From NCBI GenBank assembly GCA_003573635.1, contig QUTJ01031363.1:1-11101 (forward strand): a DNA stretch of 11,101 nt. Reading direction: 5' to 3'. The notes beneath the pieces were generated by a model. That model was given only the letters and a program-made list of their open reading frames with translations, was not told the origin of the DNA and did no database searches. Source of the DNA: Goniomonas avonlea (taxonomy: Eukaryota > Cryptophyceae > Goniomonadida > Goniomonadaceae). The position numbers were made by a program, and so were the translations under genes. Shown here one piece after another: positions 1 to 7,490 of the stretch (positions are counted from its first letter, which is position 1; the number at the start of each line of letters is the position of its first letter).

Positions 1-1474
1 CTTCGGTTTGAGCGACGGGCTCGGACTTGGTGGGGGAGGAGGCCGCGGGCGACACCGGGCGGAAGGAGGGGGCTGTCTTTTCGGAGACAGGCGAAGGCGC
101 GAGCGGGGTCACGGACGGCAGGTTGAAGGCGAGCGTGCTGTGGGAGGCCGACGTGCCCGAGGCAGGAACGTGGACGTGCGTCAGGCCGGTGGTGCTCCAG
201 TACCACATCGTCACGCCCGAGTCAGCGTTGGTGATGCCGATGGCCCCCACCGGCCGCGGGGCCGACGCGAGATCGGTCGAGTACCAGCCGTTCGACTTCT
301 TGCGGCAGAAGTACAAGTCGCCATTCTCGCCCGCGACGGCCATGGCAGTGCCAGCGAGGACAGCGGGGTCACCGGACAGGCTGCCCACGCCGAAGAGGGA
401 GTTTTCCCTGGGGCGGAGGAGGCCTTGCTTGTGGGTTTGGACCAGTTCGTGGAGTTTGTGGTCGGTACCACGGTAGGCGCACGAGAACACGCCCACTGCG
501 CTGCGAGAGACCGAGATCGGGGCGAAACCGCCAGATGCCATGCGAACAACTTTGGCCAAAGAGCCGTGCGATTCGGAAAGGTTATGGCGCTGCCACTTGG
601 AACTGCTTGGATCCCAGGCAGCCTCACGCACGTGGCCATCCATACCGGCATAGAACACTCGAGGGTAACCCTCCATGGTCGCGGTGGATGCTGGGTCGCC
701 TCCGCAATGAGGTGCCCCCCATGTCTCGCAATGGTCCACGTGCGCAAAGCAGTCGGCCTGTGGTGTTCGACGGAGCTCATGGAGATGCGAGTCCGTGCCG
801 CGATAGAAGATCTGGTGTGCACCGTTCACAGTGATGTTGCCGGCGCATAGCGGCGCATTGCTCGTTGTGAAATGGTCAACCCTGTGCCAACTGCCATCGT
901 ACCAACATTCAGCCACATGGGAGTTCGTGTCACGATAAAAAATGTGAACGGGGCCCTTCGACTTCCCAACCACCACGACGGAAGCTCCTCGCGCAGCGCG
1001 CTTTGCTCCATAGGCAGCGCTGTGGTCGACGAGTTTCCAGCTCTTTGTGAGGAGGGAGGCTCCTCGGCGCATCTCCAAGAGTCTGAAGTCGTGGCTTAAG
1101 AAATACACAGAACGGTCGTGCGCAGCCGGACGGTTGCCGATGTGAGGCACCACAGTGCCAGCAGGCTCCTCGCTGATGATCTTGACCGGTTCGGCGAGAC
1201 AGGCAACAGGGGCTCGTGTCTCTGAGAAGGCAGAGAGAAACGCCGCCTGACCATCATGGCAAGAGCTCAACGAGCTCAACGAGCCTTGATTTGACTCAGT
1301 GGGACCGCAGTTGTGCAGTCTGTCCAAGAAGATGCGCAACCCGAAGTTGGAAATGGGCGAAGTGGTTTGAAACGGAGCCTGGCACTGGGGGCACAGGAGA
1401 TCCGACCCGTTAGGAAGGCAGCGAGAACATGCAATATGACCACATGGCAAGGTCACTGGGTTGTTGTTCATCAT
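1..1474 (-). CDS. RING-like motif + lectin-type beta-propeller protein, partial (runs off left edge)
   Basis: The minus-strand frame is open from an in-frame stop at 1520-1522 to the window edge, about 491 codons from the ATG at 1474, with no intron needed. Residues 6-35 read as the second half of a RING finger: CGH at 11-13, then C16, C19, and CPQC at 28-31. From about residue 120 a motif recurs, with an aromatic strand, a D/N-G/S-H turn and then a Glu or Trp strand: VYFLSHDFRLLEM (~122), HIFYRDTNSHVAECW (~178), HQIFYRGTDSHLHEL (~217), PRVFYAGMDGHVREAAW (~271), CAYRGTDHKLHEL (~332), MAVAGENGDLYFC (~377) and MWYWSTTGLTHVHV (~422). This spacing of about 40-60 residues resembles the blades of fungal fucose-lectin (AAL/PF07938) or related lectin propellers. 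After about residue 445 the chain is Ser/Pro-rich. The role, a ubiquitin ligase or scaffold reading glycans, is inference. The first RING cysteine pair is not in this exon, so the true start may lie in an upstream exon. Confidence 0.68.
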   Translation of the reverse strand, partial: MMNNNPVTLPCGHIACSRCLPNGSDLLCPQCQAPFQTTSPISNFGLRIFLDRLHNCGPTESNQGSLSSLSSCHDGQAAFLSAFSETRAPVACLAEPVKIISEEPAGTVVPHIGNRPAAHDRSVYFLSHDFRLLEMRRGASLLTKSWKLVDHSAAYGAKRAARGASVVVVGKSKGPVHIFYRDTNSHVAECWYDGSWHRVDHFTTSNAPLCAGNITVNGAHQIFYRGTDSHLHELRRTPQADCFAHVDHCETWGAPHCGGDPASTATMEGYPRVFYAGMDGHVREAAWDPSSSKWQRHNLSESHGSLAKVVRMASGGFAPISVSRSAVGVFSCAYRGTDHKLHELVQTHKQGLLRPRENSLFGVGSLSGDPAVLAGTAMAVAGENGDLYFCRKKSNGWYSTDLASAPRPVGAIGITNADSGVTMWYWSTTGLTHVHVPASGTSASHSTLAFNLPSVTPLAPSPVSEKTAPSFRPVSPAASSPTKSEPVAQTE

Positions 1475-1632
1475 GCTCGGACGAGGCCCAACTTCGGTGC
1501 AGCATCCCTTCACGCCTCCCTAAATCGCCGTGGCAACCGAGTGGCTCGTCAACTCAGGGCACCAGTGCCTCTTCGGATTTTTCGTCAGGTGATGAGCCGG
1601 AACCGTCGTTTTTAACAAAGTCGGCGATGTGT

Positions 1633-1646
1633 CACTACAATTGTAG
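1633..1646. repeat. 14-bp perfect palindrome
   Basis: ACTACAATTGTAGT equals its own reverse complement. It lies about 160 bp upstream of the minus-strand RING-lectin ATG. It may be a dimeric protein-binding site or chance; no second copy was seen. Confidence 0.4.
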
Positions 1647-1847
1647 TCACTAAATGAAACCAACCGGAATCAAATTAATTACAGTACTCCCGCTGATCGA
1701 GCGAACTCGTCGCTAGTTTGAAAAACTCAGGGTGACGGGATCAAGGGCCGAAAAGCGGAATCAGAGGGCCAAGAGCACCCTTCGCCCGGTGCGTTGTCAC
1801 TTTGACAGAGAGCGCTTGAGCGACCGGCTCCCGCGAAAATCATCGCG

Positions 1848-1862
1848 TGTCAAAGTTTGACA
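1848..1862. repeat. 15-bp inverted repeat TGTCAAA-g-TTTGACA
   Basis: Two perfect 7-bp arms are separated by one base. The same TTTGACAG half-site occurs again at 1801-1808, preceded by TGTCA, which gives a weaker copy at 1795-1807. Paired sites about 50 bp apart look like a regulatory motif, although function is inferred only from the symmetry and the repetition. Confidence 0.45.
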
Positions 1863-2066
1863 GTTGTAGGCCCTAAAACTTGTGGTACAAATTGCAGCTC
1901 ACTGCGCACGCTTCTTGGCGCAAGCCACCCTCAGCAACTTCCACTTCGCGACACTCTGCGCATCGGATCGGAATACCTTATGATGGTGGATCTCTTTGGC
2001 TCGTAAAGGCTGCATGGCTCCCGAATCACTGGTGCGGAAAAAACTGTGCTCTGCCCTTTCGTTTTG

Positions 2067-2137
2067 CGCCCATGAGAGCAAATTCAATTATCCCTGTCTT
2101 AGAAGAGAATGCGGACAAAAATCACTATTGAGGCGAC
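2067..2137 (+). repeat. 71-bp direct repeat, copy A
   Basis: The segment starts CGCCCATGAGAGCAAATTCA and ends TTGAGGCGAC. It recurs in the same orientation at 2583-2654. The first 38 or so bases differ at one position; the second half carries several substitutions and one indel. The flanks do not match. Confidence 0.8.
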
Positions 2138-2212
2138 CGTCTTAAGTTGTCTGTGTGTTTTTTTGTTTTTGTCGTTCGTTCCTCACGAGCTTCCACAGAG
2201 TTGACATTCTCT

Positions 2213-2306
2213 GCTGCAAGCATTCGCTGCAAGCATTCATTCGCTGCAAGCATTCATTCGCTGCAAGCATTCATTCGCTGCAAGCATTCATTCGCTGCAA
2301 GCATTC
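2213..2306 (+). repeat. Minisatellite of 13/17-bp units
   Basis: Six consecutive units run in the order 13, 17, 17, 17, 17, 13 bp. The 17-bp form is GCTGCAAGCATTCATTC and the 13-bp form lacks the last ATTC. Copies are identical, indicating recent expansion. It lies between the two 71-bp direct repeats. Confidence 0.95.
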
Positions 2307-2582
2307 GCTGCCAAAATGGTGTGGTACTTTCGTTTGTTTTGTTGTTGCTGATCTCTCTGTCTGATGCTGATTAGTTTCGCTGAAAATATATGATGTTCTT
2401 TTCTAAGGGATTTACCTGAAGACAGTCGTGCCAGTCGCGCTTGATTCGTCTCGTTGTTCGAACCCTGCTTACACATCATCCAGAACCCGTCCTTTGGTAA
2501 CAGCGCACGGATCCGCACACCGCTGAACCCGATTCTTCCAGGTTTGTCTTTGTGAGATCATCTTGTTCTTGATATTTTTGTC

Positions 2583-2654
2583 CGCCCATGAAAGCAAATT
2601 CAATTATCCCTGTCTTAGAAAGAGTATGCGGAGAACTATCATTCTTGAGGCGAC
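2583..2654 (+). repeat. 72-bp direct repeat, copy B
   Basis: This is the second copy of the element at 2067-2137, 516 bp downstream in the same orientation, starting CGCCCATGAAAGCAAATTCA. Terminal direct repeats of a small element, or a dispersed repeat family, are both possible. No target-site duplication or reverse-transcriptase sequence was seen. Confidence 0.8.
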
Positions 2655-3301
2655 TGCAGTGGAATTGCTTGTTTCAGATGCCATTTTGTCCAATTCTTGA
2701 TCTCACGTCATTGGCAGGAACTCTCGAGATGCATTGGCTTTCGTTCCGCGGAACGTCCTGTTTGTGGCTCGAATACAGTTCCGCTTCTTTTGACAACCCG
2801 CGCATGTTTGTAACTCCAAAATGTTCCGAAAAAATCCATGTCAAACCAACCAGTGGACAACAAAAAAAATTCGACAAGATGGTTTATTTTTCGGCACGGT
2901 TCTCGCCAAAGAGAAAGACACATCCACCTCGAGCGATCCAATTCCGGTCAGGAAGCGAGGACGGAAAACGACTGACAACAAAGGCACTGAACAGTCGCCG
3001 AAAGAGACAGCAGCGACTAACAATAATTGGGTTTGAAATGATTACGGGTAAACGCAGAGATCCGTTGAACGGAAGCCAACTGCATAACTGCAGTCCCCGC
3101 TTTAATCGGCGGACAAGCAATTTTGGAGCATCTGCCAGAGCTCAGAGATGCACTGCTCTTTCAGAAGGGTCAGGCGAACCAGATCCTGCAAGTGCACGGT
3201 TACATCGCTCACTGCCTGGTGTGATGCCATTTTCTCGACTGGTGATGGTCACACTCTTGCTCGTGACACACATTAGTGAACACGACATAGTGAGGCAGTG
3301 A
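2588..3301 (+). CDS. Unassigned 237-codon ORF (doubtful)
   Basis: This is the longest ATG-started frame in the gene-poor stretch. I do not recognise it. The product is basic in its middle, with Lys/Arg-rich segments at about residues 105-150, and has a short hydrophobic run near the C-terminus (LVMVTLLLV). Its first codons (MKANSIIPVLE) lie in the 71-bp direct repeat, whose other copy reads MRANSIIPVLE and then stops soon after. The start could therefore belong to a repeat element rather than a gene. Other frames in the same interval are equally open, which argues against it. Confidence 0.15.
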   Translation: MKANSIIPVLERVCGELSFLRRLQWNCLFQMPFCPILDLTSLAGTLEMHWLSFRGTSCLWLEYSSASFDNPRMFVTPKCSEKIHVKPTSGQQKKFDKMVYFSARFSPKRKTHPPRAIQFRSGSEDGKRLTTKALNSRRKRQQRLTIIGFEMITGKRRDPLNGSQLHNCSPRFNRRTSNFGASARAQRCTALSEGSGEPDPASARLHRSLPGVMPFSRLVMVTLLLVTHISEHDIVRQ

Positions 3302-3330
3302 CACAGTGCTGGAGAACAGTGCTGTGGCCG

Positions 3331-3357
3331 TGACACGCTTGACACGCTTGGCACGCT
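3331..3357 (+). repeat. Three 9-bp tandem units
   Basis: TGACACGCT occurs twice, followed by TGGCACGCT. It is a short low-complexity repeat in the gene-poor stretch; no function is implied. Confidence 0.75.
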
Positions 3358-3666
3358 TCTCAGCAAATACTGGCCCAGCAGAACCAGCCGAATACTGCGC
3401 AAGTACAGCGCAGTACTACTATGGATTAAGTAGTGCAGTATGCGCCGTCAGTGTGCAGACGCAGGATGTAGGGAAAACCAGAAGGAATACAGACGCATGT
3501 ATGTGAGTGCTGTCTTTCGCCATCAAGTCGGACATCAAACGTATCGCACCTTATTCCTGCGACGGAGCCGGCTAACTTCTTGAGCTGAAGCACGGTCTCC
3601 CCTGCTGCGTTGGGTGTTAGTCTCATCTTACCATCAGGAGATCCAAATCCGTTGTTTGTGGAGGGA

Positions 3667-3690
3667 GCACTGAGCACTGAACAGCACTGA
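3667..3690 (+). repeat. GCACTGA short repeats
   Basis: Three copies of GCACTGA occur, two directly adjacent and one after a 3-bp gap. This is minor simple-sequence structure. Confidence 0.6.
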
Positions 3691-3853
3691 GACAGCCCTG
3701 ATCATTCTCGGGAACCACAGAATCTTAGATTTCTCGTCTGCTCCCGCGCTGCCTCCTCATTGTCCAAGGACCCACTAATCTCAGCAACAAGGACGCCGTC
3801 CACAATGGCTGGATAATGAGAACCGCAAGTGAAGGCGCATTCAAAAAGTGTGC

Positions 3854-5270
3854 TCAAAGCACGACAAGAGAGATGGGCACGCACCGGCCGCCATCAGCAT
3901 TTGTTGCATCCTGTCGCAGCTCGTGTTAGAACAGACATACACACACAAACAACAACGCACACACACGCACACAGGGACAGCAACTGCAAACAGACACGAA
4001 CGATAACGTAAGTCTAACCACCTTCAGATCCTGCAGTAGACGAGCAATCGCTTGGTCTTTCTGTTTGCGAATCTCAGACAAGCTGCGGTTCTCAGCGACG
4101 AGCTCGTCAACGAGATCTTGCTGGTCGCGACGGTTCTGGTTCTCCTCCCACAGAGCCTGACCAACACCCGTCAGTGACCAACGCAGTCCTGAACAGCGAG
4201 TGTCGAGCTGTATGGGGCAAGTTCAGATGGAGTGGAGTGATTGTTGGGGTCAACCGGGGGGTGGGTTGTGATTTCCGTGGTCTGTGATTGGTGTGGTGCT
4301 CACCCGGATCATCTCCTGTTGCTCGGCAACCTTTTCATTCGCCAAGCGTTGCTGGTGCTGCATTTGCAAAAGGAGCTGCTTTTGTTCTTGCAGCAGCATC
4401 CGTTGTTGCATCATCATCTCGGCAGCGGACTGCTCTCCCCAAGCCTCGCTGCCGGTTGCGCCAGTGGTTTGCGAACCGTTCGAAGAGCTGACAAGTCAAG
4501 TGCCGCAACAACAATAAGACCAAATGGTCAATTCAAATGAGTAAAATGCACAGGAGGATACTATCTGTCGCTCTCGGTCCAGCCTTCTGACGCCAAGGAG
4601 CTTCGACGGCTGCTGCCCTTCAGAGGCCGCGCGTTGCGAAGAACCTGTTATCGACAGAGATCGGCTGAAGAGCAATACAATGATTGAGAAACATTCACAA
4701 ACCTCGCGAGTCCGTGTCAGATACGCCAACCCGTAGTACCACACATGAAAGTCCAAGGCCGTGGGGGCGACCAGTTCCAGCGACTGGTACTGATGGGTAC
4801 GGGTCAAGATTCTCATGGACATGACGTCGCCCTCCTGGCCATCGTTGCTCGGAACAATTTCGATAACATCGTCAAGCATCAGGAAACGGGCTCCGCCAGT
4901 CGTCATGTCGTCCTCATCGTACGCCCACTGCACCCTGCGCTCGTGTGTGAAATTAAAAAGCAAAGAGAGGCTATCACCTGGTACACCGGTCATCAACGGA
5001 AAACCAGCACAACTGAAGCCGCTGATTGTCCCACAGAAACAAGGAGCTCCCCTCCTTGAGAAGCTCCACGTAGCTTTGCAGTCGCATCAGCGTGTCGGTG
5101 TCGGTGTCGTCGGCTTCGCTCTCGCGCACACTAGAAGCCCGAGATGACGAGCGCTCACTGTCACTCGGAAACGGAATAGCGTGTTGAGGCAAAGGTTTCT
5201 TAAGCGGACTCTTGTAGCCGTTGTTGGCACTCACAGGAGCGCTTCGGGAGGTCCTCATTTTCGGCGGCAT
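3854..5270 (-). CDS. PH domain (PH_12-like) and coiled-coil protein, six exons
   Basis: The proposed exons on the minus strand are 5270-4978, 4934-4703, 4644-4562, 4487-4304, 4156-4022 and 3910-3854. All five introns are GT-AG (43, 58, 74, 147 and 111 bp) and keep frame, giving about 327 residues. The N-terminal ~65 residues are Ser/Arg-rich and disordered. A PH domain follows: strands YVELLKEGSSLFLW, RLQLCWFSVDDR, RVQWAYDEDD and RFLMLDDVIEIVP, then SLELVAPTALDFHVWYYGL as the last strand and helix with its conserved Trp. The pattern matches the PH_12 type found in plant RCC1/FYVE proteins. A Ser-rich linker (GSSRRSSLASEGWTESD) leads to a Gln/Met-rich helix and an Asp/Glu/Arg-rich coiled coil (exons 4 and 5). 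A role in membrane or cytoskeletal scaffolding is inference. The last exon is uncertain; the acceptor and stop at 3854 are only the best available. Confidence 0.68.
3929..3976 (+). repeat. CA-rich microsatellite within the last intron of the PH gene
   Basis: Imperfect ACAC/ACAA repeats. On the minus strand this is a TG/pyrimidine-rich tract inside the proposed intron 3911-4021 of the PH-coiled-coil gene, upstream of its 3' splice site. Confidence 0.7.
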
Positions 5271-5471
5271 TGCTTGCGGGAAATCGCAAAACAACGAGGG
5301 CGCCCTAATTTTCCTCCGAATCGGTGCGCGCGTATGACCGAAGCTGTCATATCAGTTTCAAACCCCTTCTGTTCTCGCAAAGCCTCCCCGAGAGTGGGGG
5401 CCAGCAGCGATGTGGGTTGTTGGTTTTGAGATGTGTTGATTCTAAACCTTAATTGCAGGCTCGGCTTTGGA
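5271..5471. promoter_or_regulatory. Divergent spacer between the PH gene and the small membrane ORF
   Basis: About 200 bp separates the minus-strand PH gene ATG (5270) from the plus-strand ATG at 5472. It probably holds the PH gene promoter. It also contains a plus-strand ATG at 5334 and, just before 5460, an intron-end-like sequence: CTAAAC as a possible branch point, then TTGCAG. An upstream exon of the small plus-strand gene may therefore lie here. Confidence 0.3.
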
Positions 5472-5669
5472 ATGATGCGCAAAGCGATGAAGTTTGCCTT
5501 CATCGGGGGCATTCTGATTGCAGTCCTTGCTGCTTTGCGGGGTTGCTGGGGAAACATCAAGAAGTCCTGCGGGTGCGGTGATGAGGAGGAGAAGGGAAAG
5601 GGGAAGGGAGGTAAGAAGGAGAAAGGTCGCAAATCGGAGAAAGCCAAATTGTTGGAGTCGGATGGATAG
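5472..5669 (+). CDS. Possible small single-pass membrane protein (65 aa)
   Basis: The ORF starts with tandem ATGs at 5472 and 5475. The product opens with a short basic stretch, then a hydrophobic segment FAFIGGILIAVLAAL (residues ~8-22). Next comes a Cys cluster (CWG..., SCGCG) and a strongly charged Lys/Glu/Gly tail of about 30 residues. This suggests a tail exposed on one side of a membrane; I recognise no family. A branch-point-like CTAAAC and TTGCAG end at 5458, so it could instead be the last exon of a gene whose first exon starts with the ATG at 5334. The tail's simple composition means the frame might be chance. Confidence 0.35.
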   Translation: MMRKAMKFAFIGGILIAVLAALRGCWGNIKKSCGCGDEEEKGKGKGGKKEKGRKSEKAKLLESDG

Positions 5670-6101
5670 CGGCCCGCGCGCTTTACATCTTTGGTGTCAC
5701 CAGCGGTGTGGGGGCCGTTGAGGGAAGAACATTCGGGTGGAGCGTCGGGGTGAGACGCAGAACTGTACTCAATTATTGTTATCTCTGATGAAGTCTTAGT
5801 GTCTTCTACGTGTCTGTATTGGTGCCAGGGTATTGGGGCGCGCGGCTGAGTTATTTGAGGCAGCGGCAACCCGATGTGTTCAGTACCTGGGGTTGACCCC
5901 TCGTTGGAGTGCTCTGAGGTTAGAGGCAGTGGCAACCTGGTGTGTCTTCAGCCTGGTGTCTAAGCCTCCTTGTTGATTTGAATCGGCGTTCCTGTTGTTC
6001 TCGGCGACAATGACACCGCCATAGCATAGACAAACGAGCAAACGAGCGAACAAACAAAAAACGAGAGAACAAACAAAGGAAGACAAAAAGCACTTTTCAA
6101 A
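5670..6101. other. Convergent intergenic region with short duplications
   Basis: It lies between the plus-strand small ORF stop and the minus-strand ZNF598-like stop. It contains an imperfect 34-bp direct repeat (5857-5890 and 5923-5956) and an A/C-rich simple tract (about 6026-6090). Read on the minus strand, that tract is a T-rich run just after the ZNF598-like stop codon and is likely 3' UTR. No gene is supported; a long minus-strand frame here (to 5255) is Pro/Ser-rich and looks like a shadow. Confidence 0.5.
5857..5956 (+). repeat. Imperfect 34-bp direct repeat pair
   Basis: GAGGCAGCGGCAACCCG at 5857 and GAGGCAGTGGCAACCTG at 5923 begin two copies, each ending in CAG..CCTGG. The copies are separated by 32 bp and differ by a few substitutions and small indels. 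A local duplication is the simplest explanation. Confidence 0.65.
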
Positions 6102-7308
6102 TCAACCGCCCCATTTACTCACGACCACGGACACACCGCGTCGTGTCTTGCGCTTGACAGGGGCCGCACCCAGGCCAGAGAACATTGACGGGGCACCCCA
6201 TTGTTTGGGGGCAACAGCGTTCGCTCCTGCCCCGGACTTGCCTCCAAGCGACGGAAAAGCGTCAGAGTCAGTCACATTGAGAGATGCCACAGCACCCAAA
6301 AGCTGCGAAAGCGTCGCAGGATGCGAGTTTTCGCGCGCTGAAGTCCGCCGCACTCTGTCGGATTGGCGCTCATTTAGAGGCACCGAGTTCGAACCAGAAA
6401 TGGTTGGCCAGTGCATGGAGTCATTGGAATCAACGACACGGGGGACATTGGCCACAGTTTGGGGCAGCTGCATCTTCACAGAGCGCGGGGCTGCCGGTTG
6501 GTTGGTTGCGTCTCGGTGGCTGTGAGGCTGGCGCATGCAGAGGAAATGTCAGGCCGCGACCGGCACGAGGAGCCTCAGATGCGTGGGCAGACGCTGTGTG
6601 GGCCGCAAGCGCGACAACAGATCCAAAAGCGGCGGCGCAAGAGGGTTGCTCGCAAAGGAAGTGGGCCGAGCGATGGTGGGCCTGCACATCCTCAGGGCGG
6701 GAGAAAAACTCCATTGCGGTCACTCCTTGCACCGGGCAGAGGTGGCAGGCGTGGTGATCTTTCCACATGTGAGCCCATAATTCAGTTTCATCGTAGTGGC
6801 ACCGCTTGCATAGTTCACACGCCACATGCAGGGTGGCACAGTGCTGCTTCAAACTCTTCTGGGTAAAGAGGGGCTGCTCCTGCAAGAAGGATTGGCGACC
6901 CCGCAAACACAGACTGCAGAACTCTATCGCATGAGCGTCCTTGAGATGACTGATCAGCTCCGAGCGGGTTGGTAGTTTCGCACTGCACACTGCACAGTCA
7001 GACCCACGGAGGGACTGGCTCATCTCCATAAAGTCAGAGCAATCTTCATCAAAGAAGGCAGCCGCTTCCTCATCGTACTTCATGGACGAAAATCGTCCTC
7101 CCCAAATTTCAAAGTCATCATACTGCTTGACTCTCGATCGTGTGAACACAATAGTCTCCTGCTGCTGTTTGCATAGGCAGCAGCTGAGAGAATCCCCGAG
7201 CACCCGAAGTCGCAAGGCACAAGTTCCACACGTGGCACGGTGGTTGCACGGGCCAAGCCCAATAACGTCAAGCGCCTCGGCGCAAATTACACAACTTTCG
7301 GCTTCCAT
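6102..7308 (-). CDS. ZNF598: ZNF598/Hel2-type RING and multi-zinc-finger E3 ubiquitin ligase
   Basis: Known family members ubiquitinate small-subunit proteins of collided ribosomes to trigger ribosome quality control. From the ATG at 7308, residues 6-46 form the RING: CVIC, CNH at 21-23, C27, C30 and CCLC with C43/C46, followed by ETIVFTR, the usual RING exit in this family. Zinc fingers follow in family order: CAVC..HLKDAH, FCSLCLRG, then CELCKRCHYDETELWAHMWKDH, CHLCPVQG..FFSR, HFLCEQPSC..H....H, and the post-finger segment LTFPLHAP..RRNQ. A second frame (to the stop at 6102) carries ATLSQLLGAVASL and an AFPSLGG motif. A GT-AG intron 6338-6479 (142 bp) would join them in frame, giving about 354 residues, much shorter than human or yeast homologues. 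The RING has three residues between H23 and C27 instead of the usual two. The exact splice sites are inferred. Confidence 0.86.
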
Positions 7309-7490
7309 AGTCTTTCCAACAAATTGATTGCTGCAGCGCACTCAATGGTTTTATGTCTCCCATCACCCTGAGTGGCATGGAATTTTGTTGGCTCAAGGTT
7401 TCGGGGCTTGTGCAATTATTTGGATCGTTCGCTACTGTATCAGCTAGTCTACCGGTACTAGTAATCAACGCTCGACAAAATGTCTCCGCT

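Larger units (their letters stand above)
1475..1880 (-). promoter_or_regulatory. Palindrome-rich upstream region of the RING-lectin gene
   Basis: This stretch lies directly 5' of the minus-strand RING-lectin gene and has no supported coding. It contains the perfect 15-bp inverted repeat TGTCAAAgTTTGACA (1848-1862), a weaker related one TGTCActtTGACA (1795-1807), and the perfect 14-bp palindrome ACTACAATTGTAGT (about 1633-1646). The TGTCA/TGACA half-sites resemble cores bound by TALE homeodomain proteins. Their use as operators is inference. A missing 5' exon of the neighbouring gene could also lie here. Confidence 0.3.
1523..3850. other. Long stretch without a convincing gene
   Basis: About 2.3 kb separates the RING-lectin gene from the PH-domain gene. 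Several ATG-started ORFs exist on the plus strand, for example 2588-3301 (237 codons) and 2821-3036 (71 codons, with a basic RKRGRK stretch). None shows a recognisable domain or clear splice-linked partners. Composition shifts toward AT in places (about 2140-2400 and 2800-3040), unlike the GC-rich coding regions on either side. The stretch holds a 71-bp direct repeat, a 17-bp tandem array, a 9-bp tandem repeat and short GCACTGA repeats. It may be intergenic, degenerate mobile DNA or untranslated regions. Confidence 0.5.

Noticed and set aside
211-822. 203-codon minus-strand frame
   Set aside because: It is the wrong frame of the same strand as the RING-lectin gene: Ser/Ala/Arg-rich with no repeats, while the adjacent frame shows the blades and continues to both sides.
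8-850. 280-codon plus-strand frame, Gly/Arg-rich
   Set aside because: It begins with TTG, has no recognisable domain and lies opposite the lectin-propeller frame, whose repeated blade motifs are far better supported.
1429-1653. 74-codon plus-strand ORF with a Ser-rich, acidic tail
   Set aside because: It overlaps the antisense RING region and has no domain. The tail composition looks protein-like, but the RING reading explains the overlap better.
2440-2475. GTTCGAACCC resembling a tRNA 3' half
   Set aside because: The 5-bp T-stem does not pair, and no cloverleaf can be drawn with the upstream sequence.
2821-3036. 71-codon ORF with an RKRGRK stretch (AT-hook-like)
   Set aside because: A single short basic motif in a low-complexity frame, without the Pro of a true AT-hook core (RGRP) and with competing open frames, is too weak to call a gene.
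5255-5935. 226-codon minus-strand Pro/Ser-rich frame
   Set aside because: It overlaps the start of the PH gene in another frame and the small membrane ORF on the other strand. Its Phe/Pro/Ser runs mirror the Lys/Glu-rich repeats of the plus strand.
6375-6400. GTTCGAACC resembling a tRNA T-loop
   Set aside because: The flanking bases do not form a T-stem, and no acceptor or anticodon arm could be found. It falls within the proposed ZNF598-like intron.
6492-6566. Intron in the ZNF598-like gene just after the last zinc finger (donor 6566 or 6560)
   Set aside because: The residues that would be removed (LTFPLHAP..RRNQ) align with the conserved segment following the fingers in family members, so the frame change must occur further downstream.
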